NCBI GenBank assembly: GCA_021396245.1
Contig: WNYE01000076.1
Span: 62,001-126,000 of the forward strand
DNA from: Sporothrix humicola
Lineage: Eukaryota; Ascomycota; Sordariomycetes; Ophiostomatales; Ophiostomataceae
Length of the DNA: 64,000 nucleotides
Direction: 5' to 3'
Shown: one piece after another, positions 10,934 through 23,294 of the stretch
How the letters are laid out: each line of letters starts with the position of its first letter
Position numbering within the stretch: the first letter of the stretch is position 1
Notes under the pieces: generated by a model
The model's input: only the letters and a program-made list of their open reading frames with translations
Database searches by the model: none
What the model was told of the DNA's origin: nothing
Program-made: the position numbers and the translations under genes

Positions 10934-12898
10934 GTTGAGAGGAGAGCTTCGTGATGTTGGTCGAGTAGAAAATACAGAAGAAGACGACCGCCAATGAGGA
11001 CAGATTCAATGATTCGAAGAAACCCCAATAATGGAGAGGAAAAGAGGCGCACGAGCTACTTATCTACCGGCAGCGAGCCCGACCCTCGGAGCACTTGTCT
11101 GTCACACTTTTCTGTTTTCTCTTGTCTGACGTGGAGAGCTTAGCCAGACTCGGCTACATCCATCGTCGTGGCTGCCATGTGGAGTTGGAGGATGCGGAAT
11201 GCGTGGGATGGGTGAATGGGAAGATCAAAGGACTACGACGTACTGACTACAGAGTAAAATTAGAGGACCTTGTCTGTGATGCTAACATCTGATAAGAAAA
11301 TCTTTTCACCAGTGTGTGCCCCCAAATTCGCGGTTCTCGTACGTTCTCGTGGGAGGACGAGGGCATTCTGACACTGAGTTTACCGAGATGCCTTGGAATA
11401 CGACGCTTTTCGCGGTATCATGTCCGTGTGCGGAATAGCCTGCGGAATAGTTTGCGTGGGTGACTCCTAGCCTGACTTTTTCGCTCCTTTTTCTCACGAT
11501 TTGTGCTGTTTTTTCTCACTCGACGTGCCGTGTTCCGCCGAGCCGGGCCCTCGTCTGCCTCGTCCTGGTTTTTGTTTGGTTGTCTTCGGTTCTCGATTCG
11601 ACACTGCTACCCACAAGGCAGGGATTTGCAACGCTGGTCCGCTTCAAGGTTAACGGCGGCATTTTGTCGCTTTTCACTTTCCACTTTCTTTTCTTTTTAT
11701 CGGCGGACACATCCACTCGCTAAAGCTTGACCACGAAACTGTGGATCTCGAACCAAGACAAGTGCTATCAAGCAATGCCAATTCTCGACGGTGTGTTACA
11801 TGGCGTGGAAAGAAGCAATGGCCGAGTCGTATCCATCAATTTCTGTTCCGTAATTTGAGAAAACATTGCGGAAGAATGGGGAGAAAACTGCTGTCTTCAG
11901 TGTCTGTTCGGTCCTTACGAGCCCCTGTAAGTTGAAAATCCACTACAGATTTAGTCGCGTGGGGCGGTCTCACCACCAAAATCCATAATCTAATCTAATC
12001 ATCTAATCAGATGGTAGAGAAAATGGTGCGAGATGTGAGCGTTCAAGAATCCGTTTTCTTTAGGTGCAGATCTCATTGTTTTCCTGTCATTAAAATTTCG
12101 AGGCTCCTTACTATCCTGTGGTGTTGTGAATTTTGTTTCTCTGAGTCAAACGGATGGAGACTTTATTTTAATTGAATTTGCCATTAACCGTTTTTTTCTT
12201 TTTTCGTCATTTTTTTCCCCTAGAAATAAAAACCAAAGGAACGTAAACACAACTTTCAAAATTCGGAAGCAAACTAAATGAAAACGAATTTTCTTTACAA
12301 AAACCAGGAAGTTATCTCAAAATAAGACATCCAAACCTATACATAGAGAATGCGCAATTGCTTAAAGGACATGTACTTATATGCTCTCGATTTTACCTAA
12401 ACATGCATTTATCGAACCAACCGAGATGTGTATATCCCTTTTTGCTCTTCCTGCATCAGCCACATGGCATCCCCACAAGATCAGCCGGAAATAGCCATGG
12501 ACTCCTGTCTTTGACCCAGACCAAGACTTCGTTTGACGACTGCCGAGACGATCGTCGCTTAATATGTGGCAGTGATATGGAGCCGGAAGAATACGCGGCA
12601 GTGACGAGTTGGGAGTAAATTGGGTGTAATTCTATTGGTGGAGGGCATCCTTGATGCTGTATTCTGTGCTAATGTTTATTTCTATCAAATTCATCCAATA
12701 TCTGTACAATCTACCGGTAATTTTGCGGGGGCGGAAGAGCCAAACTCGGTTCTGTCGACTCGCTCGCCTCCGTCAAGTGCCATATGGCCGAGAGTCGTGT
12801 ATATATATTTGCTGTCCCGTCGAAATGGCGGGAGAGACGAGTTCCTCTTGGTCCTTTCACCTGGAAAGGCTTTTGCGCAGACCGCAAACGACATCAGA
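10934..12898. other. Long intergenic region without a convincing gene
   Basis: Nearly 2 kb between the siderophore transporter and tyrosinase starts. The left part contains pyrimidine-rich and T-rich stretches (11460-11720) that produce a short hydrophobic frame I do not accept. 11940-12400 is AT-rich, with a run of TAATC copies near 11984-12008. The right end should be the tyrosinase promoter. No RNA gene or transposon ends seen. Confidence 0.4.
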
Positions 12899-14207
12899 AT
12901 GTTGTTCCAAAGCGCCGTCGTGTCGCTGGCCCTGCTCTCCGGGGCAAGTGCTGCGGCCATCGACGCTCCTTTCAGCAACTACCAAGCCAAGATCAATGCG
13001 TACGTTCTCTCGAGGAGATTATGATTATCACATATGCTAACACACACCCAGGAGCCCTCGCAACCCGGTCTACCCGCTCGACTCGGTCGACAAGATGGAG
13101 TCGTCGGCGATGCCCAATGTCGACGCGTGGATGCAAAAGAAGATCACAGCGTCGAAGAACAACAACTGCACACTCGAAAACGCGGCGATCCGCAAGGAGT
13201 GGAGCGACATGAGCGAGACGGAGCGGCAAGAGTACACGGGGGCCATCAAGTGCCTGATGAAGCTGCCGCCCAAGTCGGACAAGACGCGCTTCCCGGGCGC
13301 GATGAGCCGGTACGACGACTTTGTGGCGTACCACATGACGCACGCGATGCAGCTGCACGACAACCTGCACCTGTTTGGCGCGCACAAGTACTTTGTGTGG
13401 CTGTTTGAGCAGGCACTGCGCAAAGAGTGCGGCTACACGGGCTACCAGCCGTACATGAACTACGACCGATATGCCGAGGACCCGGGCAACTCGCCGCTCC
13501 TCAACGGAAACGCATCGAGCATGGGCGGTAATGGGGCGCCAGACCCATCCTACAAGGGCGTCCAGCAGTTTGGCCGCACGCCCAACATTATCAAGTCGGG
13601 CGGCGGCGGCGGCTGTGTGACGTCTGGGCCGTTTGCCGACATGGTCGTCAGTCTGGGCCCGACATCCATGGCCACGGGCAGCAAGCTGCCCAAGAACCCG
13701 CGTTCGGACGGCACGGGCGCCAACCCGCGCTGTCTTCGCCGAGATGTTAACCGCAATGCGGCCATGGGCGCCACCAACGACAAGGCGTACAGTTTGCTGC
13801 AGAACACGCAGATGGATAAATTCTACGACCAGCTGCTGGGCTCGCCTGTGCCCAAGAACGATCCTTATCCCTGGGGCATCCACACAGCCGGCCACTACAT
13901 TGCCGCCGTCGATCCGGGAGGAGATGCCAACACATCGCCCGGCGATCCCCTGTTTTACTTCCACCACACATCACTTGACCGTCTCTGGTGGATCTGGCAG
14001 ATTCAGAACATCGACCAGAGGCTGTATGCCGTCCCATACTCCAACGCAACGATGCCGATGAACATGAAGCGCGAGGCCGAGGCTGCCAACGACAACCCGC
14101 TAGACTCGATGGTGGATATGGAGTGGCTTGGCCCTGCGATCAAGCTGCACGAGACACACGATCAGCTGGGTGGAAACGGTGGACAGTTCTGCTACATTTA
14201 TGTGTAG
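12899..14207 (+). CDS. Secreted tyrosinase (type-3 copper monooxygenase)
   Basis: Oxidises monophenols and o-diphenols to quinones; in fungi used for melanin, cross-linking or phenol detoxification. Exons 12899-12999 and 13052-14207 (52-bp intron, GTACGT donor) give 418 aa. A hydrophobic signal peptide ends around residue 19. The CuA region is the YHMTHAMQLHDNLHLFGAH stretch: His136 and His145 keep the usual H-x8-H spacing, and His128 or His131 would be the first ligand. The CuB region has GIHTAGH (His311, His315) and YFHHTSLDRLWW (His339). A Gly-rich loop lies near residue 217. At about 400 aa it matches the short secreted class without the long C-terminal blocking domain. The exon 1 ATG fits both the signal peptide and the splice phase. 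Confidence 0.9.
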
Positions 14208-14324
14208 GAGGGGGACGTGGTGACGTTTGATAATGATTTGTATTTACTGAAATAGTTTGAATAACACGCTCCTACGCTCCATACACTCATCCTATCATCA
14301 ATATCATATATTACACAAACACAC

Positions 14325-15455
14325 TTAGAAGAAGGCCAGGGCATTGGCAAAGCTGGCCACCCCGCCGGGCGAGTTGAGCGGTGCACTCGTCACGAAAAAG
14401 GTCCACCGCTGGCGCTTCTCGCACTCCTGGGCCAGGTCCTCGAGGTAAATCATCTCGCCAATGATGCAGCCCCACAGGCCCAGCAGGTACTCGTGCAGGT
14501 ACCACTCGGTCTGGCGCGGCCACACCTCGAAAGCAGGCGCGTCTCCAGCCACGGCGGCAAAGTAGTTGTCGTGCAGGAACGTCTTCATGGCCTCGGTCTG
14601 CTCTACGCCCGCAAACTCGGGCTCGTGGGACAACTGCGTGAGGCGGGCCTCGCCCTCCTTGTCCTTCTCGAGCTCGTGGTACCGATTAATGTAGCCGCCG
14701 CGGATAAACAGAATGTCGCCCTGCTTGAACGTGACGCCCTGGTCCTTGGCCACGGCCTGCAGGTCGGCCGCCGTCATGGCGTGGTTGCTGCACGGGTCGT
14801 ACGGCTTGCCGTTCTTGTGCGCCCAAGCGTAGTAGTCCAGCAGGACACCGCGGCCGGCGATGCCGTGGTTCGAGATGGCGTGGATGCCGCAGCGGGTCGT
14901 CGTCAGGACGTCCTTGGGGTCCAGGTTGTTGTACATCTTGCCGATGCCAAAGTGGCCAAAGTGGCGCAGACCGTCCCACTGGCTGCCCGCCTGCGAGTTT
15001 GTGTCGTAGAAATCGTCAAAAATGCAGGGGTTGAGCGGGTGCACCTCGATGCGGTGCTTGAGGGCCGAGCGCTCAAAGGAAGGCGCCTTGGGGTATGCCA
15101 GGGACCAGCTGAGTTGTTAGAGGAGAATTTACACGTCGAGGACGAGGCACATAAATTTTGAGGCGAAAAGAAAAAACCTACTTCAGAGAGACGACCTTGC
15201 CGTCCTTGAGCTCGCTCTCTTGGGCAGCACGCACAACTTCAGGAGTCAACAGGTTGATGCGGCCGATCTGTGCTGTTAGTGACGGCTCAAAGATACATTG
15301 GATCGAGATATTGTGTTGCATTGGGTTGGACGTACATCATCTTCTTTACCAAAGATCCATGCCGTCTCCGGCGGGACATCCTTCCCCTTGTTGAGCACCG
15401 CCAGCTCTGCCAGCGTCGGCAGGCCGTTGGGGAAGCTCTTCTTGATGGCGTCCAT
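14325..15455 (-). CDS. Putative cyclase family protein (kynurenine-formamidase-like fold)
   Basis: Metal-dependent amide or lactone hydrolase of the cyclase family (PF04199 type). Exons 15455-15336, 15267-15182 and 15108-14325, with introns of 68 and 73 bp (GTACGT and GTAGGT donors), give 329 aa with no frame break. The signature region GSQWDGLRHFGHFG corresponds to the metal-binding HxGTHxDxPxH segment; fungal members usually carry this GSQWDG...H variant. A second block, CGIHAISNHGIAGRGVLLDYYAW, is also typical. No signal peptide. It is divergent from the 3-hydroxyacyl-CoA dehydrogenase gene across a 931-bp spacer and near a Zn2Cys6 regulator and a Baeyer-Villiger-type monooxygenase, which fits a ring-opening or ester-hydrolysing step in a catabolic route. 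Substrate unknown. Confidence 0.85.
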
Positions 15456-16386
15456 CGTGGGGGGTAGTTTGATGAGAGTTGTTGTGATAACGTTGTCTGT
15501 TGTGAAAATAAAGACAGTGAAAGAGGAAACAAAACAAAAATAAAATTAAAACACAGAAAAGAGAAACAGACAGAGAGAAACACAGATTCACGATATCCCC
15601 CGTCTCGGATTTATTTTATTTGCGGTTCCCTTTTCCCCGGATTTATTCTTCATTTCCCTCAAATGACGAAACCGATTCCGCCAGGACAACGCCGCCAAGT
15701 GAACTTCCGCAAAACGCCCCTTTACCCCCCAAACCTCGAGACGACTAACAAAGTCGCCGATATGAACGCGGGGTGATGGGGGATTGTTGGTGATGCTCTC
15801 CTAAAAGAAAAGACGCTAGTTGTCATAGCTCCTGAGCTGCGGCTTCCCCGCACTGCAACTCCACTGCATGTCTGCTGTCGTTCCACTGTAGGAAGGCAAG
15901 CTCCCACTAAAAATGCCCGCATTTAGGTTGGTGCCGGTCTCGGATTGGTCGAGGTTGAATGTTTCCTCATACAAGACGCCTCGGTTTTTGATGACGTCTG
16001 ATCACAATCGATAACAACAACCTCGAGTTCGTATCAAATTCACGACGTATCAGAGACAAAGTAAGAGAAAACGCACCCGCATCTGCACACCTCCTGTGGT
16101 TTCATGCACATCAACGGATCGTGCCACAGACAAGTTGACAAATACAGACGGAATCAAGGCAATCACCCCAACCCTTTAAAAGCCGATCCGCAACGCCGTT
16201 GTTGAGCTGATTTGTCGCGTCTCTCCTCCGCTTCTCCTCATTTGTGGCAACTCTCGGCAGTCTGTATCGGCCGAAGGAACACGACAAGAACAAGACACAA
16301 GACAAAAGAACCAACAACAGCCACAAGCAGACACCAACAGACGTAAAACCGCAACACATCTTCCTCCTCCCCACAATCCACCCCTC
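15456..16386. promoter_or_regulatory. Divergent promoter region (cyclase / 3-hydroxyacyl-CoA dehydrogenase)
   Basis: Spacer between two head-to-head metabolic genes, with A-rich and pyrimidine-rich tracts next to the cyclase start (about 15520-15590). It likely allows joint expression; I found no specific operator-like repeat. Confidence 0.45.
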
Positions 16387-17364
16387 ATGGCATCCCGAGG
16401 CGTGACCCTGATCGGTGCGGGGACCCAGGGCACTCGGCTCGCCTACATGGTGAGTTGACCTCGATGTGGTCTTTCATGTTGCTTACGTACTCACACCTGT
16501 AGTGGTCAAGATGTGGCCGGCCTGTGCATCTGGTCGACAAGAACCCTGAGCAGTTGGAGCGGGCCTCGAAAGAGATACAGAGACTGAGGAAAGAGTGGCC
16601 TTTGTCATCATTGCCCGGCGACCGTAACAAAACAGAATGGGGCACGACCAACTTTACGCCGCACGACAAGCTGGAGTCGGCAATTCAGCAGTCATGGCTG
16701 GCGATTGAGTGCGTGCCCGAGCTGAGGCCGCTGAAAAAGACGGTCATACAGCAGATGGACGATATGGCGCCAGCAGACACGATTGTCGCCTCCAACTCGA
16801 GCAGCTATACTATCAGCGAGATCTTGGATGGGATGAAGCTCAAGGCAAACGACCGCTTCGCCAGCATCCACTCCTACTGGCCGCCAGAAACGACGCGTGG
16901 GTTCCCCCTAGTGCACACTATTCAGATGAATTTCCACTGACGTGAGGACAGCCCTCGAAATTATGGGCGCCGAGACGACCCGCCCCGAAATCGTTACTCG
17001 CCTGATGAAAGAGTCCGCTGCCCACGGCTTCCAGCCGTTCCATGTCCGGCAGACGTCGACAGGCTACATTTACAACCGCATCTGGGCGGCCATCAAGAGA
17101 GAGACGCTACTGGCGCTGGACGAAAAGGTGGCCACGCCAGAAGAGATTGACGCTCTGTTCAAGGCCGTGCTCAAGACGCCAAAGGGACCCTGTGAGCAGA
17201 TGGACACTGTCGGGCTTGATGTTGTGCTGGCCATCGAAGAACATTATGCCGAGGAGCGTCCAGAACTGCCGACAGGGCCACGGGACTTTTTGAAACACAT
17301 GGTTGCAGACGGAAAACTGGGTGTCAAGTCTGGGACAGGATTCTTTGAGTACGAGAAGCAGTAG
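16387..17364 (+). CDS. 3-hydroxyacyl-CoA dehydrogenase family protein
   Basis: NAD-dependent oxidation of a 3-hydroxyacyl group, as in beta-oxidation-like side pathways. Exons 16387-16449, 16503-16896 and 16952-17364 give 289 aa. The second intron (55 bp, GTGGGT donor, GGACAG acceptor) removes an in-frame stop, so this is a normal gene and not a broken one. The N-terminal Rossmann motif is GAGTQG (residues 10-15). The catalytic His is probably His144 in SIHSYWPPE, with Glu155 as partner; the usual HPFNP segment is changed to HSYWPP, as in the distinct fungal subgroup. The C-terminal domain begins at the HGFQPFHVRQTSTGYIYNR stretch. No peroxisomal targeting tripeptide is visible. It is divergent from the cyclase gene. 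Confidence 0.85.
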
Positions 17365-17444
17365 TCATTCAAGGTAGCATGGTATTAATAGATAGCATTA
17401 ATCATAGACTTTCTCATTAGTATTATTATTGTACATTTGTGTCC

Positions 17445-19970
17445 TCACCCCATTGGAAAGGGAAGGAAGCCACTGTTGACCTGGGTGTTGCCAAAGATGA
17501 AATCACAATCAAACTCGCCCTGCATGGGCGCCCAGATAATGTCAGAGATTAACTGGTTCGTCTGGCCAAGGCCAGTGCCGTCGTCGACAAACGTCTGTCC
17601 ACCATGCTCGACAGGTAGATACGGCAGAGTATCGAGTGGCCGTGATGGACTGGTCATGTCGATTCCCTGTTGATGTTGCTGCTGCTGGAGTTGGTGCTGC
17701 ATTTGTTGGGCGTGGGACATGGGCTGCTGTGCGCGGGCTTGGCTCTGCTGGCCTTGAGCATAGCCGTTCTGGATGGCCTGTCGGCCTTCGGCACCCGTTG
17801 TCGATCCACCGGCGGTCAATCTCTTCATCAGGTTGATAAACATTCGTAGAATCCAGCCAGCGACGGGCCATCCCTTGGCCAGCTCTCCAAACGCCAGGAT
17901 GCATTGTCTTGCCCTATTTTCGGCGAGCTGCTTCTGGACGCCGTCGCTTCGTTGGATGACGACGGTGTGGATGGAGAGGGCGGCAAAGAGGGCTGGCACA
18001 AGGTGCAGTTGGGCCAGTTTCATGGTGCCAGCCGCCAACAGGTCTTCAACAATGCGGGTGATGGAGTCGGCGGCGAGACGTGCACTCTTCTCTACCAGAC
18101 CATGGTTGGCTGGCAGTGGCACTGATCCCTTAGGGCGGAGGAGTAGTATTTGGCAGGTACTATTGGTGTTAGACAGTGGAAAGCAAGGACCTTATCGTCA
18201 TTTCATGGGCACTTACTGGTAGTTGGCGTACAGCATGCAGGACCAGAAGGGTGCCTCCAAAGACTCGTCAACGGCTGCTCGCCTCAGGTCATGTGGCAGC
18301 CGCCTCTCCCAGTCTTCCAGCTCGCCATAAATGTCTGCATTGAAAGCTGACGATGCAGCACCATGTGGTGCAAACTCTCGTTTTAACAGACGGCCGACTG
18401 AAGTACCATGTTAGTTCAAGTCAGACTCGGATAAAGGAGGCTGGGTCTACTCACGTATTTGGGCCAGCCTTGCCATCTCGATGGCATACGACTTCTGAAA
18501 GTCCGTCTCGTTGACAATCAGACTGCGGTCGTACTCCTGGTCGATCAGGAAATCGTCAACGGTCAACATCTCCACATCGCAGTCCTCGTCCTGGATACGA
18601 CATGGCCGTCCCAGGGCAGCAGCCGCGTGTCTGTCTCTAATATAAATGGACCACCATATCCGCTTGAGCATCGACCGCTGCCGGTGGTGCATGCCCGATT
18701 GGACCGTCGAGCGGTGCATCCCTAGCGTCTGCGCCAGGCTGACGGCCGCGCCGAGCCAGTGCCACGAGTCCTTTTGGTCTTCCGGGCCCTCCCACCAGAA
18801 GCCAAACAGGAAGAGAACAGCCACGACGGTGATCTTGTTCTTCTCGTAGCCCGTGTCATAAAGAGCTTTCGCACGAAGGTAAACTGCCCGTCTTGCCGTG
18901 AATCTGTCTGTAAAGCCGGCGGCCTTGATGGTGGCCTCACTGCAGACTGTCATGGACAGAAAGTAGATTGTGTGCAGCGCCAGCAGCGACATCTTGTTTT
19001 GCCGGTACAGGGCGATAAACTCGGTGCGGTCAAAGACGGGGTAGGCCGGGTGCACGAGCTGGAAGTAAAGTCTCACTAGCTCATCGCTTACGGCGCGTGG
19101 CGGCAATTCGAATGCGCCGTACAAATTCAAGGATGCCCTTACAGCCGGATCCGTGTCTTTGAACGCCTCGGCACCGTCCTGGGCGTATTCGGGGACGGTG
19201 TGCGGGATCGGGTGGTGCAGCTGCAGGCTGCCGTTTTGCATGTTCTGCATCGCCGGGTTGTCCGACAGCGACCGGATCACAAACGCCAGGCTGAACGGCT
19301 CGCCCATGTAAAAGTAGCGCACGTTGTCGAGCGAGACCGTGCCGGGCGGGCTGTTGGCGGCGTAGTCGCCCTCCAGTATGCGCGTGTACAGCATCTCAGG
19401 TCCTTCGCTGTCGGGCGGTTCAGTCGTGGGGGCGGCGTCCACACTGCTATCCCGGACAACATTTTGAGAGTCATCGCCACCATCGCTGCGGCTGCGGTGG
19501 ATCGTCGACGGCGGGCTCGGCTGGCCGTCCATGCCAATGCCGACAGCATCGGGCGAGCGGGAGTTGGAGTCACCATGGACGGTCTGTGGAGTCAGGACGC
19601 CGGCATTGGGCGAGCTGCTCTTCGGGTTACTGGGGACTGGGGCTGTCGACGAGGCGATAGATGCCCGGCGGCAGGCAGTGGACTGTGTAGTTGTTGCGCC
19701 AGTCGAAGCACCGCCCGACTTCTTCCGAATGTATTTGCCCCGGCGCGACTCGATCAGCTCGCAGCGCGTTCCCCTCAGACGGCAATGCCAGCACGGCTGC
19801 TCTTCCGTGGCATCGCACTTGACGCGCCGGTGGTGGCATGACTTGCAGGCCACCTTTGTCCGTTTGCCAAGGTCGGTGGAAGCCGCAGAGTTTGTTGAAG
19901 CCCCAGTGTTTGCAGCAGGCGTTGACACGGTGACGGAATCGCCATAGGCCGGGGCGGGTGCCGGCGACAT
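17445..19970 (-). CDS. Zn2Cys6 fungal transcription factor
   Basis: Nuclear DNA-binding regulator, 803 aa. Exons 19970-18455, 18397-18217 and 18159-17445; introns 57 bp each, with GTGAGT and GTAAGT donors. The zinc cluster is Cys42, 45, 52, 60, 63 and 70, followed by the basic linker RRGKYIRKK. A fungal_trans-type middle homology region covers about residues 220-560, with the RIWWSIYIRDRHAA motif, and continues across both introns to the YHTCQILLLRP segment. The C-terminus is Gln-rich (about residues 700-745) and could activate transcription. The linker resembles that of acetamidase/cutinase-type regulators, but I would not assign an orthologue. It diverges from the Baeyer-Villiger-type monooxygenase and sits tail-to-tail with the 3-hydroxyacyl-CoA dehydrogenase, so it is a natural candidate for their pathway regulator. 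Confidence 0.9.
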
Positions 19971-20853
19971 GGCGACTTGAGGTGAGGCAAGTTGACGTGC
20001 GTGGGGTGCTTATCGGTCTGAGAGCTCAGGATATCGAAAGTGCCGGCAAAACAATGATGGATCAGGATCAGGATCAGAGTCTCCAAAATCACAAGAAGCA
20101 GAGGTCAATGGAAACTGTCAACGGCGAATAGGCAAATGGGCGTGTCGCCATTATTATTTTCCTTCGTCTTTGAAACAGGCCATCAAGAGATCCGTGAGGA
20201 CAACCTTGCCACTTGACAGTTCCCCCTGTCGTCGCGTCGGCCTGAAGACCGTGAATCTGGGCAAGAAATTTAAAACCTGGGCGTCGTTGGTGCCAATGGT
20301 CGTCATGCGGAGTCGTTAGTTCCTTCCGTTAGCGGTCTGCTAGCTGTCTGTTAGTGGTCTTGGACCCCGTTTTGGACAGTTAGGGGGCAATTTAAGGCAA
20401 GAACTGATGACCAACTGACGTGCCAGAATCGGTCGTTCTTGCCCAAAGTGCGGAGAAAGGTCGCTGTGGAGGAGCTAGCTTGCGGGGTAGCGTGTTAGTG
20501 GTCGCCCAGAAAGGAAAGGACGGCGCCAGGCGACGTCCAGCGACCGAAACCAAGAAACCTCGGGAACTTGTTTTCCGGCAGGCTTTCACACTTTTGTCGA
20601 CACTGCACACAAAGGTTGGGAGGCACTGGCAATGCCCTCGATAGCCGCTACTGCGTCCGTAGACCGGACCGCAATTCTATCGCGATAGGCAAACTAAATG
20701 CGACGACAACATACGATGCGGGACAAAACGGACTTGAGTGAAGTTGTCGCAGATGTTACTTAAGAAGACAATCTAGTAATACTACAGTCGAGGATTGACG
20801 ACGAGGATTTACGGCAAGGATTACATCGACAGTTTCACAACACAACATCCACA
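19971..20853. promoter_or_regulatory. Divergent promoter (Zn2Cys6 factor / monooxygenase)
   Basis: Spacer between two head-to-head genes. A run of related GTTAG/GTCTG phrases occurs at 20315-20385, but I see no clear CGG-type inverted repeat. Confidence 0.4.
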
Positions 20854-22674
20854 ATGTCTACCAACGGCACAAACGGCACCAATGGCGTCAACGGCGCGGC
20901 CGACCCCGCACAATACATCATCCCGGACACGTCTCTCGGCGACCGCCGGCCTGTCCGCATTATTGCCGTCGGTGCCGGCGCGTCGGGCCTGAACCTCGCC
21001 CACCGCGTCGACCAGTACATGCAGAACACGAAGCTGGTCATCTACGAGAAAAACCCCGAGGTGGGCGGCACGTGGTACGAGAACCGGTATCCGGGCTGCG
21101 CGTGCGATATTCCGTCGCACAACTACCAGTTCACCTGGGAGCCGAACCCGAACTGGACGACGTTTTACTCCAAGGCGCCCGAGATTCTCGAGTATTTCAA
21201 GATGGTCGCGCGCAAGCACGATCTGTACAAGTTTATCAATCTGAGCCACCGTGTCGTCTCGGCGGACTGGGATGAGGAAAAGAGTGTGTGGAACCTCAAG
21301 ATCGAGGACCTGGCGACCGGCGAGATCAAGAACGACTGGGGCGACTTTATGATCACGGCGTCGGGCGTGCTCAACAACTGGCGCTGGCCCAACATTCCCG
21401 GCCTGCACTCGTTTGGCGGCCAGCTCGTCCACAGCGCCAACTGGGACAGCAGTGTCGATTGGAAGGGCAAGCGCGTGGCCGTGCTGGGCTGCGGCTCGTC
21501 GGGCGTCCAGATTGTGCCGACCATCCAGCCAGATGTGGCGCACCTGACGACGTTTATCCGCACGCCAACATGGATTACGGCCGGCTTTGCGCAGTCAAAA
21601 GCCGGGCCCGACGGCTCCAACTTTGCCTTTTCCGACGAGCAGAAGAAGAAGTTCCGTGAAGACCCAGAAGCGTATCTGCAGTACCGCAAGGAGGTCGAGC
21701 AGGAGCTGAACGTCAGATTCAAGTTTGTGAGTACATCTTGCGCAAGAACTCATGATACACAGCCGTACTGACTTTCCAGATCATGAAGGACAGCCCGGAA
21801 CAGGCCGAGGCGGTGCGCTTCTCCATTGCAGAAATGAAGCGGAAACTCGGCGAGGACTCTCCGCTGCTGCAATATCTTGTGCCGTCGTTTGCCGTCGGCT
21901 GCCGGAGACCCACGCCCGGCAACGGCTACCTCGAGGCCCTGACACAAGACAATGTCCGCGTGGCCACCGACCCCATCCAGGAGATTGTCCCAGAAGGTAT
22001 CAAGCTGTCCACGGGCGAGGTGATCCCCGTCGACATCTTTATTTGTGCCACTGGCTTTGACATTTCCTTCCGTCCGCGGTATCCCGTCCACGGTGTTGGC
22101 GGCATTGCCCTCTCAGAACAGTGGAAGGACCGTGCCAAGGCCTACCTCTCCGTCGCCATCCCTAACTTTCCCAACCACTTTAGTAGGTCCTCCGTCTCCA
22201 GTTTATCTACCTGCTACGCATCCTAACATCCCAGTGTTCCTCGGCCCTAGCTCCCCGGTTGGCCACGGCTCTATCCTGCCCATCGCCGAGCACGCCACAA
22301 AGTACATGCTGCGCATGATCTACAAGGCCCAGACCCAAGATATTTTGTCAGTGGACGTCACCCAAGAGGCCGTCGACGACTTCAACGACCACGTCGACGA
22401 GTACATGAAGCGCACCGCCTGGAGCACCAGCTGCCGCTCGTGGTTCAAGAACGGCACGCTCGACGGGCCCATTGTCGCCCTGCATCCCGGCAGCCGCCTG
22501 CACTGGTTCCACATGCTCGACGAGCCGCGCTACGAGGACTATGTCTGGAAGCGCCGCCACACGAACCGCTTTGCCTACCTGGGCAACGGCTTCTCCACGA
22601 AAGAGGCGCCCGGCAAGGACACCACGCTGTACTTTGAGGACACCGAGAAGGACTATGAGTTTTTGAAAGTGTAG
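20854..22674 (+). CDS. FAD-dependent Baeyer-Villiger-type monooxygenase
   Basis: NADPH/FAD enzyme that inserts oxygen next to a ketone, or is a close relative of such enzymes. Exons 20854-21726, 21780-22182 and 22235-22674 (introns 53 and 52 bp) give 571 aa. The first Rossmann motif is GAGASG (residues 40-45), followed by the GGTWYENRYPGCACDIPSHN block common to this family. The Baeyer-Villiger fingerprint FxGxxxHxxxW is present as FGGQLVHSANW (Phe187-Trp197), and the NADPH motif is GCGSSG (212-217). FLGPSSPVGHGS near the third exon start is also conserved. A Thr/Asn/Gly-rich leader precedes the fold. No membrane anchor. With the nearby esterase, a ketone-to-ester-to-alcohol-plus-acid route is plausible; the substrate is unknown. 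Confidence 0.9.
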
Positions 22675-22956
22675 GCGTGTGGGGGGAGGAGGAAGTCCGC
22701 TTTAACTCCATAGATAATAAACTGCAATGTAACTGTTATTTGTTTGAATACTGGCGATTACGATGTTTGATTGTGTCACTCGAGGCGCTAATGTTGACAT
22801 TGACAGATGGCCGTTGACAGACGACGGAAGACGGCAAAGTCTCTCCGTTTCCTCGTGGTTTTGTACGTTGCTTAATTCGCACGTGGTAGATGTCCAGCTC
22901 ATCATGGTGATTTGAGTATTGTTAGGCTGGTCCTAAATTTGTTTGTTTTTCTTTTG

Positions 22957-22989
<33 letters not shown>

Positions 22990-23294
22990 TTAATGCGCTA
23001 ATAAAACAATTAAAAGAAAATGTTTAAAAAATGAAACAAAACATCCAAGGGGTAAGAAATTCCGAAAAGCTTCAATATGATCACCATCTGTCAAGTGAGA
23101 GTGTGGTATCATTGCAGCGTTGATTGTTGACTGTCGTGTTCATTCTTGTAACATGGCGCGGATGCGCTGTAAATTCTGGCTGCATGCCAGCTTGATTACC
23201 TAATTTGGATTAGCGCCAGATGATCTTTTCACACTGCTTGTTGCCAAAGCTTGCACGTCAACAACAAACAACAAAATCGACAAGACCTGTGACA
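22675..23294. other. AT-rich spacer with a 26-base poly-T tract
   Basis: A homopolymer of T at about 22959-22984 is followed by about 60 bases of A/T-rich DNA. No gene seen. The tract marks the left edge of the gene-poor island that holds the two paralogous unknown genes. Confidence 0.5.

Noticed and set aside
11460..11730. Plus-strand hydrophobic frame that could be a small secreted protein
   Set aside because: It arises from T-rich DNA, has no clean signal-peptide and mature-domain layout, and a similar frame exists in another phase over the same bases.
12993..13967. Long minus-strand frame opposite the tyrosinase gene
   Set aside because: Antisense shadow of a strongly biased GC-rich coding exon; its Val/Arg-rich translation has no domain.
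16897..16951. Apparent premature stop and new start inside the 3-hydroxyacyl-CoA dehydrogenase gene
   Set aside because: A 55-bp GT-AG intron restores a continuous, conserved reading frame.
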